Part shown: positions 23,074 to 32,308 of the stretch, in pieces
Layout of the letters: every line of letters begins with the position of its first letter
Numbering within the stretch: the stretch's first letter is position 1
NCBI GenBank assembly: GCA_964536265.1
Contig: CAZHVV010000003.1
Coordinates: forward strand, 41,763 to 105,762
Length of the DNA: 64,000 nucleotides
DNA from: JAPUDS01 sp964536265
GTDB taxonomy: Bacteria > Patescibacteriota > Saccharimonadia > Saccharimonadales > Saccharimonadaceae
Direction: 5' to 3'
Made by a program: the position numbers and the translations under genes
Notes under the pieces: generated by a model
Databases searched by the model: none
What the model was told of the DNA's origin: nothing
The model's input: only the letters and a program-made list of their open reading frames with translations

Positions 23074-24848
23074 TCGCGTTTCAACATGACTGCAAAGGCA
23101 TCCGACGGGATGTCAACTTTGCCAAAGCGCTTCATGCGCTTTTTCCCTTTGGCTTGTTTTGCTAATACTTTCTTTTTTCGGCTTACATCACCCCCATACA
23201 GACCAGTTGTGACGTCTTTCCGATAGGCCGACAAGTCCTCGCGCGCAATAAATCGAGCACCAATTGCCGCCTGCAGTGATACTTGAAAATTCTGTCGCGG
23301 AATCACGTCTTTCAGCTTTTTGACAACGTCCCGACCTAAGCTCAGGCTCTCCGACCGATGCGTCATAATACTGAGTGCATCAACCATTTCTCCTGCCACA
23401 TAAAAGTCAACTCGTACGAGATCTTCTTCTCTGTACCCTGACAGCTCATAATTGAAACTGCCGTAGCCACTAGTAACACTTTTGAGTTGGTCGTAAAAAT
23501 CGGTCAGAAGGTTGGCAAGTGGAGCCTCAAAGCTTACGAGCGTACGCTCATCGATATAACTTAGATTTTTCTGACGTCCTCGCTTATTAACAATCAACTG
23601 CAAGACACCACCAAGATAGTTTTTCGGCACAATAATTTCACCATTTACCCATGGCTCAGCAATTGTTGTAACCGTGCTCATGTCCGGTAAATCGGATGCG
23701 CTCTTGATATCGATAGTTTCACCAGTTGTTTTCGTAACAACATAATCAGTTGAGGGATTGGTGATGACAAGATCAAGGTTATATTCTCGCTCAAGCCGTT
23801 CACGGACAATATCCAAATGCAGTAGTCCAAGAAAGCCAACTCTGACGCCAAAACCAAGGACTGGCGAATTTTCCGGTTCATACTGCAGAGCGCTGTCACT
23901 CAGTGTCAGTTTTTCAATAGCATCCTTGAGATCTTGATAGTGCTCGTTTGAAACAGGGAAAAAACCCGCGTAAACAAATGGTTGGACGTGTTTGTACCCC
24001 GATAGAGCGGACGTGGCGTGAGCACGGCGGACAGTGACGGTATCACCAACTCTTGCCTCACGTGTGCTTTTGAGATTCGTCACGATATAGCCGATTTCTC
24101 CAGTTGCAATATGCGCCTTCGCTTCCATCGCTGGACTAAGGGCACCTACTTCAAGAGCAGAGCCATGCGCACTTGTCGCGAGCATCTCAATCGTGTCACT
24201 CTTATTAATAGATCCGTCAATAACTCGAACATACAGTATCACACCTCGGTAGTCATCATAATAGCTGTCAAATATCAGTGCCCTTGTTGGCTGGTCAGCC
24301 ACACCACTTGGCGGTGTCACTTGTGCGATAATCTCGTCGAGCAATTCAGCGACGCCCTGTCCCGTCTTGGCACTAATCTTCAAAATGGAGGCTGGGTCAC
24401 AACCGAGTAAACTGACAATCTCAGCGCTCACACGTGTGACATCGGCGGCAGGTAAATCAATCTTGTTAAGAACCGGGATGATTGTCAAATCAGCCGCAAG
24501 TGCAAGATATACATTAGCAAGTGTTTGAGCCTGAATACCTTGCGACGCGTCAACCACCAGAACAGCCCCTTCACAGGCCTGCAAGCTTCGACTGACTTCA
24601 TAACTGAAATCCACGTGTCCTGGCGTGTCAATTAAGTTCAGTTCATAGCCTTTATAGGCCATACGTACAGGGGCAAGTTTAATCGTAATCCCCTTCTCTC
24701 GCTCAAGGTCCATACTATCAAGCAGCTGGCTCTTCATGTCTCGCTTCTGCACCGTTCCCGTCAGCTCTAATAGCCTATCTGCGAGTGTACTTTTTCCGTG
24801 ATCAATATGGGCAATGATACAGAAATTTCTGATATGGTCTTGTTTCAT
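23070..24848 (-). CDS. lepA: Elongation factor 4 (LepA), translational GTPase
   Basis: A 592-residue full-length LepA: G1 'AHIDHGKSTLADRLL', G2-region 'DLEREKGITIK', G3 'DTPGHVDF', G4 'NKID', the EF-G-like domains II, III and V, and the unique C-terminal domain ending in basic 'KGKKRMKRFG'. It acts on ribosomes, affecting back-translocation or subunit assembly. It is 6 nt downstream of murJ and probably shares its transcript. Confidence 0.97.
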   Translation of the reverse strand: MKQDHIRNFCIIAHIDHGKSTLADRLLELTGTVQKRDMKSQLLDSMDLEREKGITIKLAPVRMAYKGYELNLIDTPGHVDFSYEVSRSLQACEGAVLVVDASQGIQAQTLANVYLALAADLTIIPVLNKIDLPAADVTRVSAEIVSLLGCDPASILKISAKTGQGVAELLDEIIAQVTPPSGVADQPTRALIFDSYYDDYRGVILYVRVIDGSINKSDTIEMLATSAHGSALEVGALSPAMEAKAHIATGEIGYIVTNLKSTREARVGDTVTVRRAHATSALSGYKHVQPFVYAGFFPVSNEHYQDLKDAIEKLTLSDSALQYEPENSPVLGFGVRVGFLGLLHLDIVRERLEREYNLDLVITNPSTDYVVTKTTGETIDIKSASDLPDMSTVTTIAEPWVNGEIIVPKNYLGGVLQLIVNKRGRQKNLSYIDERTLVSFEAPLANLLTDFYDQLKSVTSGYGSFNYELSGYREEDLVRVDFYVAGEMVDALSIMTHRSESLSLGRDVVKKLKDVIPRQNFQVSLQAAIGARFIAREDLSAYRKDVTTGLYGGDVSRKKKVLAKQAKGKKRMKRFGKVDIPSDAFAVMLKRD

Positions 24849-24854
24849 AGACGC

Positions 24855-26507
24855 TTATTCCTTTGGCTTCTCGGTATGGATTTGGCCAAATGCAATTTTT
24901 GTGACAATACTCTTCACACGCTCAACGACATGTTCAGCCTCAGATAGCTTAAGGAATCGACTAATGTAGACGTAGGCTATAAGACTCACGAGTGCAATCA
25001 GTACGAACTTAGGAAAGAGAATGTAAAAACCTAGGTCATTATTCACTTGGCCAAGCATCACAATCATTAGAACCGTTACGATTCCCATCACCGATGTCGC
25101 AAGAACCATCCGCATCACAGTATTAAGGAAAACACGATCAAAGAGTTTTGGAATTCGCTTTGACATTACTCCAAAGAGAATCGAGACTTCGATAACAGAC
25201 GTGATTGACTGTGCAAGTGCAAGACCATAAATACCCATATTGAATCTACGAGTGAAGGTGATGGCAAGAATAACATTGAGTGTGATGGCAAGAATTGAAA
25301 TATAGAGCGGTGTTTTTGTATCTTTCTGTGCATAAAAGCTACGTGATGCGATATGAAAAATCGATCGCGAGACTATTGCGACGCTAAGTATGCCTAGCGT
25401 TGTCGCTACAACGCTCTCTCCTTGAGTAAAGAGAAAACTTACGAGATAGTCCTGGCAAAACAATGTAATAACTGCAATAGGTAACGCAAGCCACGTAATC
25501 ACCCGAAGAACCGACTGCAACTCAAATCGAAATAAGTCTGGTCGGCCTTGACTGAGGCGTTCAGTCATCTGCGGGAAAGCAGCGGTCGAAATAGCCACGC
25601 CGACAAGCGTTACAGGCACCATATATAGTGTTGTTGCTTGGTTATATGCACGTACTGACCCGTAGAACATTCCTGACGCGAGGTTTGTTTCGACGATGTT
25701 ATTGAAATAATCAATCCCCTGATCGAACGAGCGCGCAGGAAGTAAGCGAAGTACTTGTCGGAATCCATGATTTTTCCAATAAATTTTAAATCGATAATCA
25801 AATCCGAGACCAATCAAACCAATTGCGCTGACGAGCAACTGCATCACTGAACCAAGCACAACTCCTAGTGCAACTCCCATGATGCCACCCTCAAACACTT
25901 GTACGCCAAAAATAGTGATACCGTTTGTAAAGAATACTAGTCCAGTAATGATACCGAGGTTGTAAATAACTGGTGATAGCGCGTAGAACGTGAACCGACC
26001 AATCGCCTGTTGAATACTTGCGAAAACACTTGCGATAGCGAATAAGAACGGGTTAATGGCGATAATACGCATCATCGAAACAGCAAGCCCGCGACCAACC
26101 TCATCAAGACCTGGCCCGACAACGTATCGTACGAGTGGTTCAGCGAAAATAATGATTAAGATGCTTGCAATGAATGTTGCGAGAGCAAGCAGGTTAATCA
26201 AACTTGTTGAGAGTTCCCAGGCTGATTTTTTATTGCCACTATGAAGGCGATCATTAAATACTGGGATAAACGTCACACTCAATGCACCAGAAACTAAAAT
26301 AAAGAACATGAAGTCCGGAATGATAAATGCTGACGTGTATGCATCCGCATAGTTCGGTAGCGTCGTGTAGTAATATGTATTCAGCAAGCGGTCACGAAAT
26401 AGACCAAGCATACTCGAGAGTAGGCTGGCACTTGCGAGCAATGTCGCAGCTAACTGGACGCTTAGTCGGGCGTTTGCCCGGGCGACTATTCGTTGGACTC
26501 GTCCCAT
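24855..26507 (-). CDS. murJ: Lipid II flippase MurJ (MviN)
   Basis: A 550-residue protein with about 14 membrane helices and the MOP-superfamily MurJ pattern: 'SMLGLFRDRLLNTYYY' in helix 1, 'SGALSVTFIPVF' and 'AFPQMTERLSQG'. MurJ flips undecaprenyl-linked peptidoglycan precursors to the outer face. The promoter TATACT (26521-26516) is 8 nt before the ATG. It is followed at 6 nt by lepA. Together with murC and divIC in this window it supports a real peptidoglycan wall. Confidence 0.95.
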   Translation of the reverse strand: MGRVQRIVARANARLSVQLAATLLASASLLSSMLGLFRDRLLNTYYYTTLPNYADAYTSAFIIPDFMFFILVSGALSVTFIPVFNDRLHSGNKKSAWELSTSLINLLALATFIASILIIIFAEPLVRYVVGPGLDEVGRGLAVSMMRIIAINPFLFAIASVFASIQQAIGRFTFYALSPVIYNLGIITGLVFFTNGITIFGVQVFEGGIMGVALGVVLGSVMQLLVSAIGLIGLGFDYRFKIYWKNHGFRQVLRLLPARSFDQGIDYFNNIVETNLASGMFYGSVRAYNQATTLYMVPVTLVGVAISTAAFPQMTERLSQGRPDLFRFELQSVLRVITWLALPIAVITLFCQDYLVSFLFTQGESVVATTLGILSVAIVSRSIFHIASRSFYAQKDTKTPLYISILAITLNVILAITFTRRFNMGIYGLALAQSITSVIEVSILFGVMSKRIPKLFDRVFLNTVMRMVLATSVMGIVTVLMIVMLGQVNNDLGFYILFPKFVLIALVSLIAYVYISRFLKLSEAEHVVERVKSIVTKIAFGQIHTEKPKE

Positions 26508-26547
26508 AGTCTATAAGTATACGCTGTTTTACAGGGAGAAAAAAGGC

Positions 26548-28425
26548 CTAGTACAGCTTGGCGGCTGCCGGCAAAACAGCTGTACCCAATACGTCTACGA
26601 CAACTGTTTCATCAATCGTCTCGTCTTTTAGCAACCGTTCGGCTAATAGTCGTAGAGGCTCACGGTTTGCCGACAGAACAACACGCGCGCGCTCTGCAGC
26701 TTCATTCATGAGTTTGGCGACTTCTTTATCAATCATCGAAGCTGTTTCGTTACTGTATGGCCGGTCATGTGTCATACGATCGAACATGAGACCGCCACCG
26801 TCTTCATGGAAAACTTGGTCTCGTAGACTCTCGCTCATACCTTGTTCTATCACCATATCGCGCGCAATCTCGGTTGCTTTTCGTAGGTCACTACCCGCAC
26901 CAGTCGTTACCTTATTTGATCCGTAGATAATCTCCTCAGCAATACGGCCACCAAGAGCCCGGGCCAATATGTCCTTGAACTCAACAATACTGGTATAATT
27001 CCTGTCTTCCGCGGGTAAGAACCATGTCACACCACCTGTACCTCCGCGTGGAATAATCGTCACTTTGTGAACAGGGTCGCTGTCTGGCAATACGTGTCCA
27101 ACGAGAGCATGCCCAGCTTCATGATATGCCGTGACTTCTTTTTCATGGTCACTCATGACTTTCGTCTTGCGTTCCGGACCAATAGCCACTTTCTCGAATG
27201 CCTCTGTTACATCTGCATTTGAGATAACTTTCCGATTGTGACGCGCCGCGACGATAGCTGCTTCGTTGGCAATATTTGCAAGGTCAGCACCTGAACTACC
27301 GGCAGTTTTTGCTGCCAGAGCATCAATATTGACATGTTCATCAATCGGCTTGTCTTTGAAGTGAATTTTTAGAATAGCTTCGCGGTCTTTACGTTCCGGC
27401 AACCCAATGTTAACTCGTCGGTCGAAACGTCCTGGTCGCAAGAGCGCAGGGTCGAGCACATCAGAACGGTTTGTTGCTGCGAGCACAATAACATTTGTTC
27501 CGGTTTCGAATCCATCCATTTCAACCAATATCTGGTTCAGTGTCTGCTCACGTTCATCGTGGCCTCCACCCATACCTGAGCCGCGCCGGCGCCCGACGGC
27601 ATCAATCTCATCAATGAAGATAATGCATGGCGCATTTTTCTTGGCTTTTTCAAACAAATCACGAACACGGCTTGCACCAACACCAACAAACATCTCGACA
27701 AATTCAGAACCTGAGATGCTGAAAAATGGTACCTCTGCCTCGCCCGCAACTGCGCGAGCAAGCATGGTCTTACCTGTTCCTGGAGGGCCTATCAGCAGGA
27801 CACCCTTCGGGATTTTCGCCCCAACGTCCTGGAACTTCTTCGGATGTTTCAGAAAATCGACAACTTCGACAAGATCTTGTTTTGCCTCGTTATTACCCGC
27901 AACTTCTTTGAATGTCACACGGGTTTTTTCGTTGCCATACAGACGCGCTTTACTTTTTCCAAAGCCCATAGCTTGGTTATTCTGCCCTTGCGCCTGACGG
28001 AACATGAAGAAAATCAACCCACCAATAATTAACATTGGAACAATAATACCCGCTAAGTTCAGTAGCATTGCGCCTGTCTCGGACGGCGGAGAATCATCAA
28101 GCGTTACTTTTGTCTGGTCAACCATATTATCTTTGATAAGTGTGCTGATACCACCCTGGATAAACGATTTCTCAGTTGGCTTATCTTTACCACGAACAGT
28201 GACTGTCAAATCGTCACCACTCCCAGCAATTTTACTCAACTCACCTTTGTTAGCACGTGTAATAATGTCAGAAATTGGTTTCTGTTCGAGAGAGTTCGTA
28301 GGCGTGAGAATCGCGATAAATATCAGTACGAAAAATGCAATGATTGCGACGAATACACTAGTGCGCACATATTGCGCAATTGGTTTCTTCGGCGGTTTTG
28401 GTTGAGGTTTTGGCATAAATGACAA
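26548..28425 (-). CDS. ftsH: ATP-dependent zinc metalloprotease FtsH
   Basis: A 625-residue protein with two N-terminal membrane helices (about 21-42 and 118-138) enclosing a small external domain, an AAA module with 'LIGPPGTGKTMLARAVAGEA' (about residue 207) and 'IIFIDEIDAVGRRRG', the second region of homology 'ALLRPGRFDR', and the zinc protease motif HEAGH (about residue 438). FtsH degrades damaged membrane proteins and unstable regulators. It lies directly downstream of tilS, the same order as in many bacteria (tilS-ftsH). Confidence 0.97.
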   Translation of the reverse strand: MSFMPKPQPKPPKKPIAQYVRTSVFVAIIAFFVLIFIAILTPTNSLEQKPISDIITRANKGELSKIAGSGDDLTVTVRGKDKPTEKSFIQGGISTLIKDNMVDQTKVTLDDSPPSETGAMLLNLAGIIVPMLIIGGLIFFMFRQAQGQNNQAMGFGKSKARLYGNEKTRVTFKEVAGNNEAKQDLVEVVDFLKHPKKFQDVGAKIPKGVLLIGPPGTGKTMLARAVAGEAEVPFFSISGSEFVEMFVGVGASRVRDLFEKAKKNAPCIIFIDEIDAVGRRRGSGMGGGHDEREQTLNQILVEMDGFETGTNVIVLAATNRSDVLDPALLRPGRFDRRVNIGLPERKDREAILKIHFKDKPIDEHVNIDALAAKTAGSSGADLANIANEAAIVAARHNRKVISNADVTEAFEKVAIGPERKTKVMSDHEKEVTAYHEAGHALVGHVLPDSDPVHKVTIIPRGGTGGVTWFLPAEDRNYTSIVEFKDILARALGGRIAEEIIYGSNKVTTGAGSDLRKATEIARDMVIEQGMSESLRDQVFHEDGGGLMFDRMTHDRPYSNETASMIDKEVAKLMNEAAERARVVLSANREPLRLLAERLLKDETIDETVVVDVLGTAVLPAAAKLY

Positions 28426-28461
28426 TAATTCCTTCTTATGTTCAGTAGCTCTACTATCTTA

Positions 28462-29307
28462 TCACAGCTCGAGACGGACGTGCTGAGGGGTGAGGCTTGC
28501 ATGGAGCTTATTGCCAACATGTAGCTTCGTACCGCGTCGGCCAGTTTTTACAAAATGCAATAATTTACGTACCTGCGGCGGCGTCAACTGACAAGAACTT
28601 GCTTCACGCAGGACCTCGAGTGAAACAGTTTCTGGCAGCATGATGAGCTGATACCGTCGCACGCCATCTTTATCTATAAGCTCATGTGTTAATTTCTTCA
28701 CATCACTATCTATGAGTGTACGCAAGTCATGCTGAGTAACGACAAGCTTATGTAATGCTGCCCGCTGCTCTGCAGTGAGACGCGGTATAACTCCATGCCG
28801 TAACCAATTGCGCGTGTAGCGTACATCTTCATTCGTGCTATCTTCCCGCCACTCAAGCTGATGGTCGATTGCATACCGCAACAATTGTGCTTTTGAGAGA
28901 CCAAGTAGCGGACGATAACGGTCATCACCTGAGCGCAGAGAGGCCAGCCCACGCCAGCCAGTCCCCCGTACAGTGTTAAGTGCCACAGTTTCAAAAACAT
29001 CATCTTGATGATGCGCTGTCACCACCGCATGTGCCCCGTGCTTTTGCTTAATGCCGTCGAGCCATTCGTATCGTGCTTGGCGAGCACTTGCCTCGCTCGC
29101 ATTCGGGCCAAGGCCAAGCCGTACAAGTTCAAACTGTACGCCGTACTGGCGGGCCATCCATTCAACAAACCGTGCATCTTCGTGACTATTCTGGCGGATA
29201 CCGTGATCAACATGAGCAACAACAAGCTCATGAGTGGTTGATGTCGCTAGCATATGCAGTAGCGCCATTGAATCAACCCCACCCGACACCGCAACGATGT
29301 ATTTCAT
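28462..29307 (-). CDS. tilS: tRNA(Ile)-lysidine synthase
   Basis: A protein of about 281 residues with the PP-loop 'VSGGVDSMALLHML' at the N-terminus and 'HHQDDVFETVALN' and 'EDSTNEDVRYTRNWLR' downstream, all TilS signatures. TilS converts C34 of the CAU anticodon of tRNA-Ile2 to lysidine so that it reads AUA. It lacks the larger C-terminal region of E. coli TilS and is like the shorter forms. Two adjacent ATGs are possible; the second (29307) is 7 nt from TATACT (29320-29315). The presumed substrate tRNA is encoded at 39306. Confidence 0.95.
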   Translation of the reverse strand: MKYIVAVSGGVDSMALLHMLATSTTHELVVAHVDHGIRQNSHEDARFVEWMARQYGVQFELVRLGLGPNASEASARQARYEWLDGIKQKHGAHAVVTAHHQDDVFETVALNTVRGTGWRGLASLRSGDDRYRPLLGLSKAQLLRYAIDHQLEWREDSTNEDVRYTRNWLRHGVIPRLTAEQRAALHKLVVTQHDLRTLIDSDVKKLTHELIDKDGVRRYQLIMLPETVSLEVLREASSCQLTPPQVRKLLHFVKTGRRGTKLHVGNKLHASLTPQHVRLEL

Positions 29308-29330
29308 CATTTCTAGTATAGCAAATGAGC

Positions 29331-30386
29331 TTATGAAGCCGTCGGCTTTTTCGCCTGCTCGTTACGAGGCAAACGGACGATGAAGTGAGCACCTGCGCCT
29401 GGTTCGCTTACAACGCGAATTGATCCATCCATTTCCTCGACTAACACCTTCGCAAGTGACAGACCGAGGCCATGACCCTCAACATTGTCTTTGCTTCGTG
29501 ACAAATCAGATCGATAAAAACGTTCAAAAATCTTATCGTGTTCCTCTGAAGCGATTCCCTCACCCTCATCGCTAACGGCAACTTCAACATATGTATCGCC
29601 AAGTTTGCTCTGTAGCGTAATCGTCGTCTTTGCTGGCGCATATTTAATTGCATTGTCAATCAAGATATCTAATATATTTACGACACTTTCACGATTTGCC
29701 AGCGCCATTACACTCGCCACTTGGTTATCAATAGCAACATGTTTTGTCTGAGCGAGAGGAATTGCGTGCGTGATTGATTCGACCGAAGCATCCTCAATAT
29801 CAACAGGTCCAAGTTCGACTTGCTGTTGACTAGCCAGGAGTAACAATCTATCCGTCAGTGTACGAAGTCGACCAACTTCGTCAAGTGCACTACGGAGCGT
29901 TGCTTCATAGTCTTGCTTCGTTGCCTTCTTGTCACGTAAACCGACTTCAATTTCGGTCTGCATGACAGATAAGGGTGTGCGAAGCTCGTGGGCTGCATCG
30001 GACGCAAACCGACTTTGAGCTTCGTGCGCTGCTTCAACTGGTTTCAGTGTTTGCCTTGCCAACAAATACGCGAGTGCGCTGCCGCCCATCAAAACTGCAA
30101 TATTAAAAAATGCAAGGCTTCCGACAAGACGCGCATTACTGTCTGCCACACGCTGTCCTCGTAATTCACTCGCGACATCACTGTCGAGAAATAGACGGTA
30201 GTCGCCAGGTTGATTCGGTCCCAACGCACGACTAAACTCGTGCGAAGCGACAGTAAACAGCATAGTACTAAACAACAGACTCAACGCCATTAAAAGCAGC
30301 ACATACCAGGCCGTCAGGCGTAGGGTTGCAGACTCAAACACATTTAAGTGCTTGAGTCGGCTACGTATTATTTCTAATCCGTTCAT
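29331..30386 (-). CDS. Membrane sensor histidine kinase
   Basis: A 351-residue protein: two membrane helices (about 27-49 and 86-108) around a ~35-residue external loop, then the dimerisation helix with the phospho-accepting His in 'DAAHELRTPLS' (about residue 137), and the ATPase domain with N box 'LIDNAIKYAP', 'SDEGEGIASEE' and 'HGLGLSLAKVL'. The short sensor suggests detection of membrane or envelope state. Its start overlaps the stop of the response-regulator gene by 4 nt, so they form a coupled two-component system. Confidence 0.95.
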   Translation of the reverse strand: MNGLEIIRSRLKHLNVFESATLRLTAWYVLLLMALSLLFSTMLFTVASHEFSRALGPNQPGDYRLFLDSDVASELRGQRVADSNARLVGSLAFFNIAVLMGGSALAYLLARQTLKPVEAAHEAQSRFASDAAHELRTPLSVMQTEIEVGLRDKKATKQDYEATLRSALDEVGRLRTLTDRLLLLASQQQVELGPVDIEDASVESITHAIPLAQTKHVAIDNQVASVMALANRESVVNILDILIDNAIKYAPAKTTITLQSKLGDTYVEVAVSDEGEGIASEEHDKIFERFYRSDLSRSKDNVEGHGLGLSLAKVLVEEMDGSIRVVSEPGAGAHFIVRLPRNEQAKKPTAS

Positions 30387-31066
30387 CGTGGTGCCTCTAT
30401 TTTATATCCAAACCCTCGCACCGTCTGGATAAGCGTCGGTTCACTAGGAAATCTCTTGTCGATTTTGTTTCGCAAATACCCGATATATGCTTCGACTGTA
30501 TTTGGCAGCACGTCAGCGTCAAAGTCCCATACATGATTAATGATGTTTGTCTTTGATAGTACTCGGCCATAATTGCGCATGAGGTATTCCAGCAAGGAAA
30601 ACTCAGTCTGTGTTAGTTCAATTTTTGTGCCGTTACGCTTAACCTCGTAACTAAGTGTATCGAGTTCAAGGTCACCAACTTGTAGAATATTACCGACGGT
30701 GTCTTGCGGACGACGCAGTAGCGCCCGAACACGCGCTAACAACTCTTCAAAACTAAACGGTTTCGTTAAATAATCGTCTGCACCAGAGTTGAGTCCTGCA
30801 ACACGATCACGAATCTGCCCTTTGGCAGTTAACATGATGATAGGTGTTCGTACTCCTTTGCCTCGTAATTGAGCACAGATTTCGATGCCATCCATACCAC
30901 CAGGGAGCATCCTATCGAGCACAATCACATCGTAATTGTCACCCAGTGCTGCACTCAATCCCTCGGGACCATCGTGATATACTTCGACCACTGCACGCTC
31001 TTGCTCAAAACCAAGCTTCAGCGCACGAGCAATTTTCCTCTCATCTTCAATAATCAATATCTTCAT
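30383..31066 (-). CDS. OmpR/PhoB-family response regulator
   Basis: A 227-residue protein: receiver domain with the acidic pair at 'IIEDE', the phospho-accepting Asp in 'VIVLDRMLPGG' (about residue 51), Thr in 'MLTAKG' and Lys in 'YLTKPFS', then a winged-helix DNA-binding domain ending 'YLRNKIDKRF' and 'VRGFGYKIE'. It is the partner of the downstream kinase. The secreted protein gene just upstream on the same strand is a possible target, which is inference from position. Confidence 0.95.
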   Translation of the reverse strand: MKILIIEDERKIARALKLGFEQERAVVEVYHDGPEGLSAALGDNYDVIVLDRMLPGGMDGIEICAQLRGKGVRTPIIMLTAKGQIRDRVAGLNSGADDYLTKPFSFEELLARVRALLRRPQDTVGNILQVGDLELDTLSYEVKRNGTKIELTQTEFSLLEYLMRNYGRVLSKTNIINHVWDFDADVLPNTVEAYIGYLRNKIDKRFPSEPTLIQTVRGFGYKIEAPR

Positions 31067-31118
31067 ACTGTCTAATACTATATGCCTAAACTGAGTTTTT
31101 ACTGAGTAACTATACGTA

Positions 31119-31149
31119 ATACAACCGCCTCACATAGAGACGGTTGTAT
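31119..31149 (-). terminator. Hairpin downstream of the 31170-31688 gene
   Basis: ATACAACCG and CGGTTGTAT arms, with inner CTC/GAG pairing around a short loop. No long U tract is seen. Confidence 0.5.
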
Positions 31150-31169
31150 ACCAAAAGCATAAATTAGTG

Positions 31170-31688
31170 CTACTGGTCCGTAGAGGTGGTAGAGCTAGTA
31201 GGTCCACCGTAACCGCGACCATGGCCTCCGCCACCAGAAAGCAAATATGTATATTGCTCATCAATACCATTGTCACTCAGCCACGTATCAAGTGTTGCTT
31301 TGTGATTTTCCATTTCAGCTTTTCGTTCAGCAGTAGTCTTTTTTTCATTGCTCGTGCGATTAGCCTCTCGTTCAGCTTCAACCTCAGTGCGTTTTGCTGT
31401 AATCTTGTCAGCCTGCGCCTGTGTCAATTTGCCGTCAGTTACTAACTGAGCAAGTCTGTCCTTTGCTTCTTGGTCACGTTCAGCCTCCATCGTTTCGCGT
31501 TGGGCATCGAATACAGCCTGTACCTCCGACTCGTTCAGGTTAAATTTACTCACCAACGCGTCAACAAGACCCGAGAACGGACCGTTATGAGTACCCGTTG
31601 TTGTGGCCGCATTCGCCACACTGACGCCGGCAAGGCCAGCAGCCGAAAGTGCCGTAACAATTCCTGCGGTTATGATTGCTTTTTTCAT
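31170..31688 (-). CDS. Secreted helical protein (DUF2680/YckD-like)
   Basis: A 172-residue protein with a clear Sec signal peptide (MKKAIITAGIVTALSAAG, cleavage after 'VANA' near residue 27). The mature part is charged and helical, with 'KFNLNESEVQAVFDAQRE' and 'LVTDGKLTQAQADKI', which match the DUF2680-type repeat of small secreted proteins (Q-A-D-K-I), and ends in a Gly/Ser/Thr tail. The function of that family is not known. AAGGAG precedes the start. It lies just upstream of the two-component system. No gene lies in the 118 nt on its 5' side. Confidence 0.75.
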   Translation of the reverse strand: MKKAIITAGIVTALSAAGLAGVSVANAATTTGTHNGPFSGLVDALVSKFNLNESEVQAVFDAQRETMEAERDQEAKDRLAQLVTDGKLTQAQADKITAKRTEVEAEREANRTSNEKKTTAERKAEMENHKATLDTWLSDNGIDEQYTYLLSGGGGHGRGYGGPTSSTTSTDQ

Positions 31689-31806
31689 ATGGTTATGTGC
31701 TCCTTGTTATCTAGTATTGTCTACGCGTCCGTAGTGTCGACAATACTAACAAGTGAACATGAGAATAACCTGAGACAACAAGTTATGATTGTTCTATATG
31801 AGGGTA

Positions 31807-32196
31807 CTATGGTCCTACAAGAAGAACACCGTACTGAGACAAATCAGCTAACGCGCCTATATCAGTCACATTCGTAAAGCCTGCCTGTTTCAGTAACACT
31901 GTCGCCTGTTTTGAGCGATTTCCACTACGACAATACACATACAGAGGTGTATCAAATGTAGCATTTGGCAATGTACCAATCTGGATATCTTCAAGTGGCA
32001 CATTTACCGCGTCCACGCCGTGTTGTGCCGTAAATTCTTCTGGGGTTCGTACATCAACAAGCAGTGCGCCCGCTACAAGGCTTTTTTGTGTCGATTCGCC
32101 AGCAACTTTCGTCGTATCATGTGGCCGATTTGCCGCCCAAATCCCTACTCCTATGAGTGCAAGTGCGATTAGTACCAGCACAACAACTTTCTTCAT
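31807..32196 (-). CDS. Membrane-anchored rhodanese-domain protein
   Basis: A 129-residue protein: an N-terminal membrane anchor (about 4-22) and a rhodanese domain (about 40-129) with the catalytic Cys in 'YVYCRSGNRSKQA', which fits the C-R-S-G-x-R loop of active sulfurtransferases. It would act outside the membrane, moving sulfane sulfur or serving in thiol redox. I use the ATG at 32196, 6 nt after TATACT (32208-32203), a leaderless arrangement; a longer reading to 32211 would start upstream of the promoter. Confidence 0.88.
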   Translation of the reverse strand: MKKVVVLVLIALALIGVGIWAANRPHDTTKVAGESTQKSLVAGALLVDVRTPEEFTAQHGVDAVNVPLEDIQIGTLPNATFDTPLYVYCRSGNRSKQATVLLKQAGFTNVTDIGALADLSQYGVLLVGP

Positions 32197-32308
32197 ACTA
32201 TTAGTATACATGGAAGACGTGGTGAATAACGACGATTATATTTTAGGAATTCACATAGTGAAAATTTTTAGGAAGTTAACGCTAGAAAGTGGCAAAAATA
32301 CCATTTAC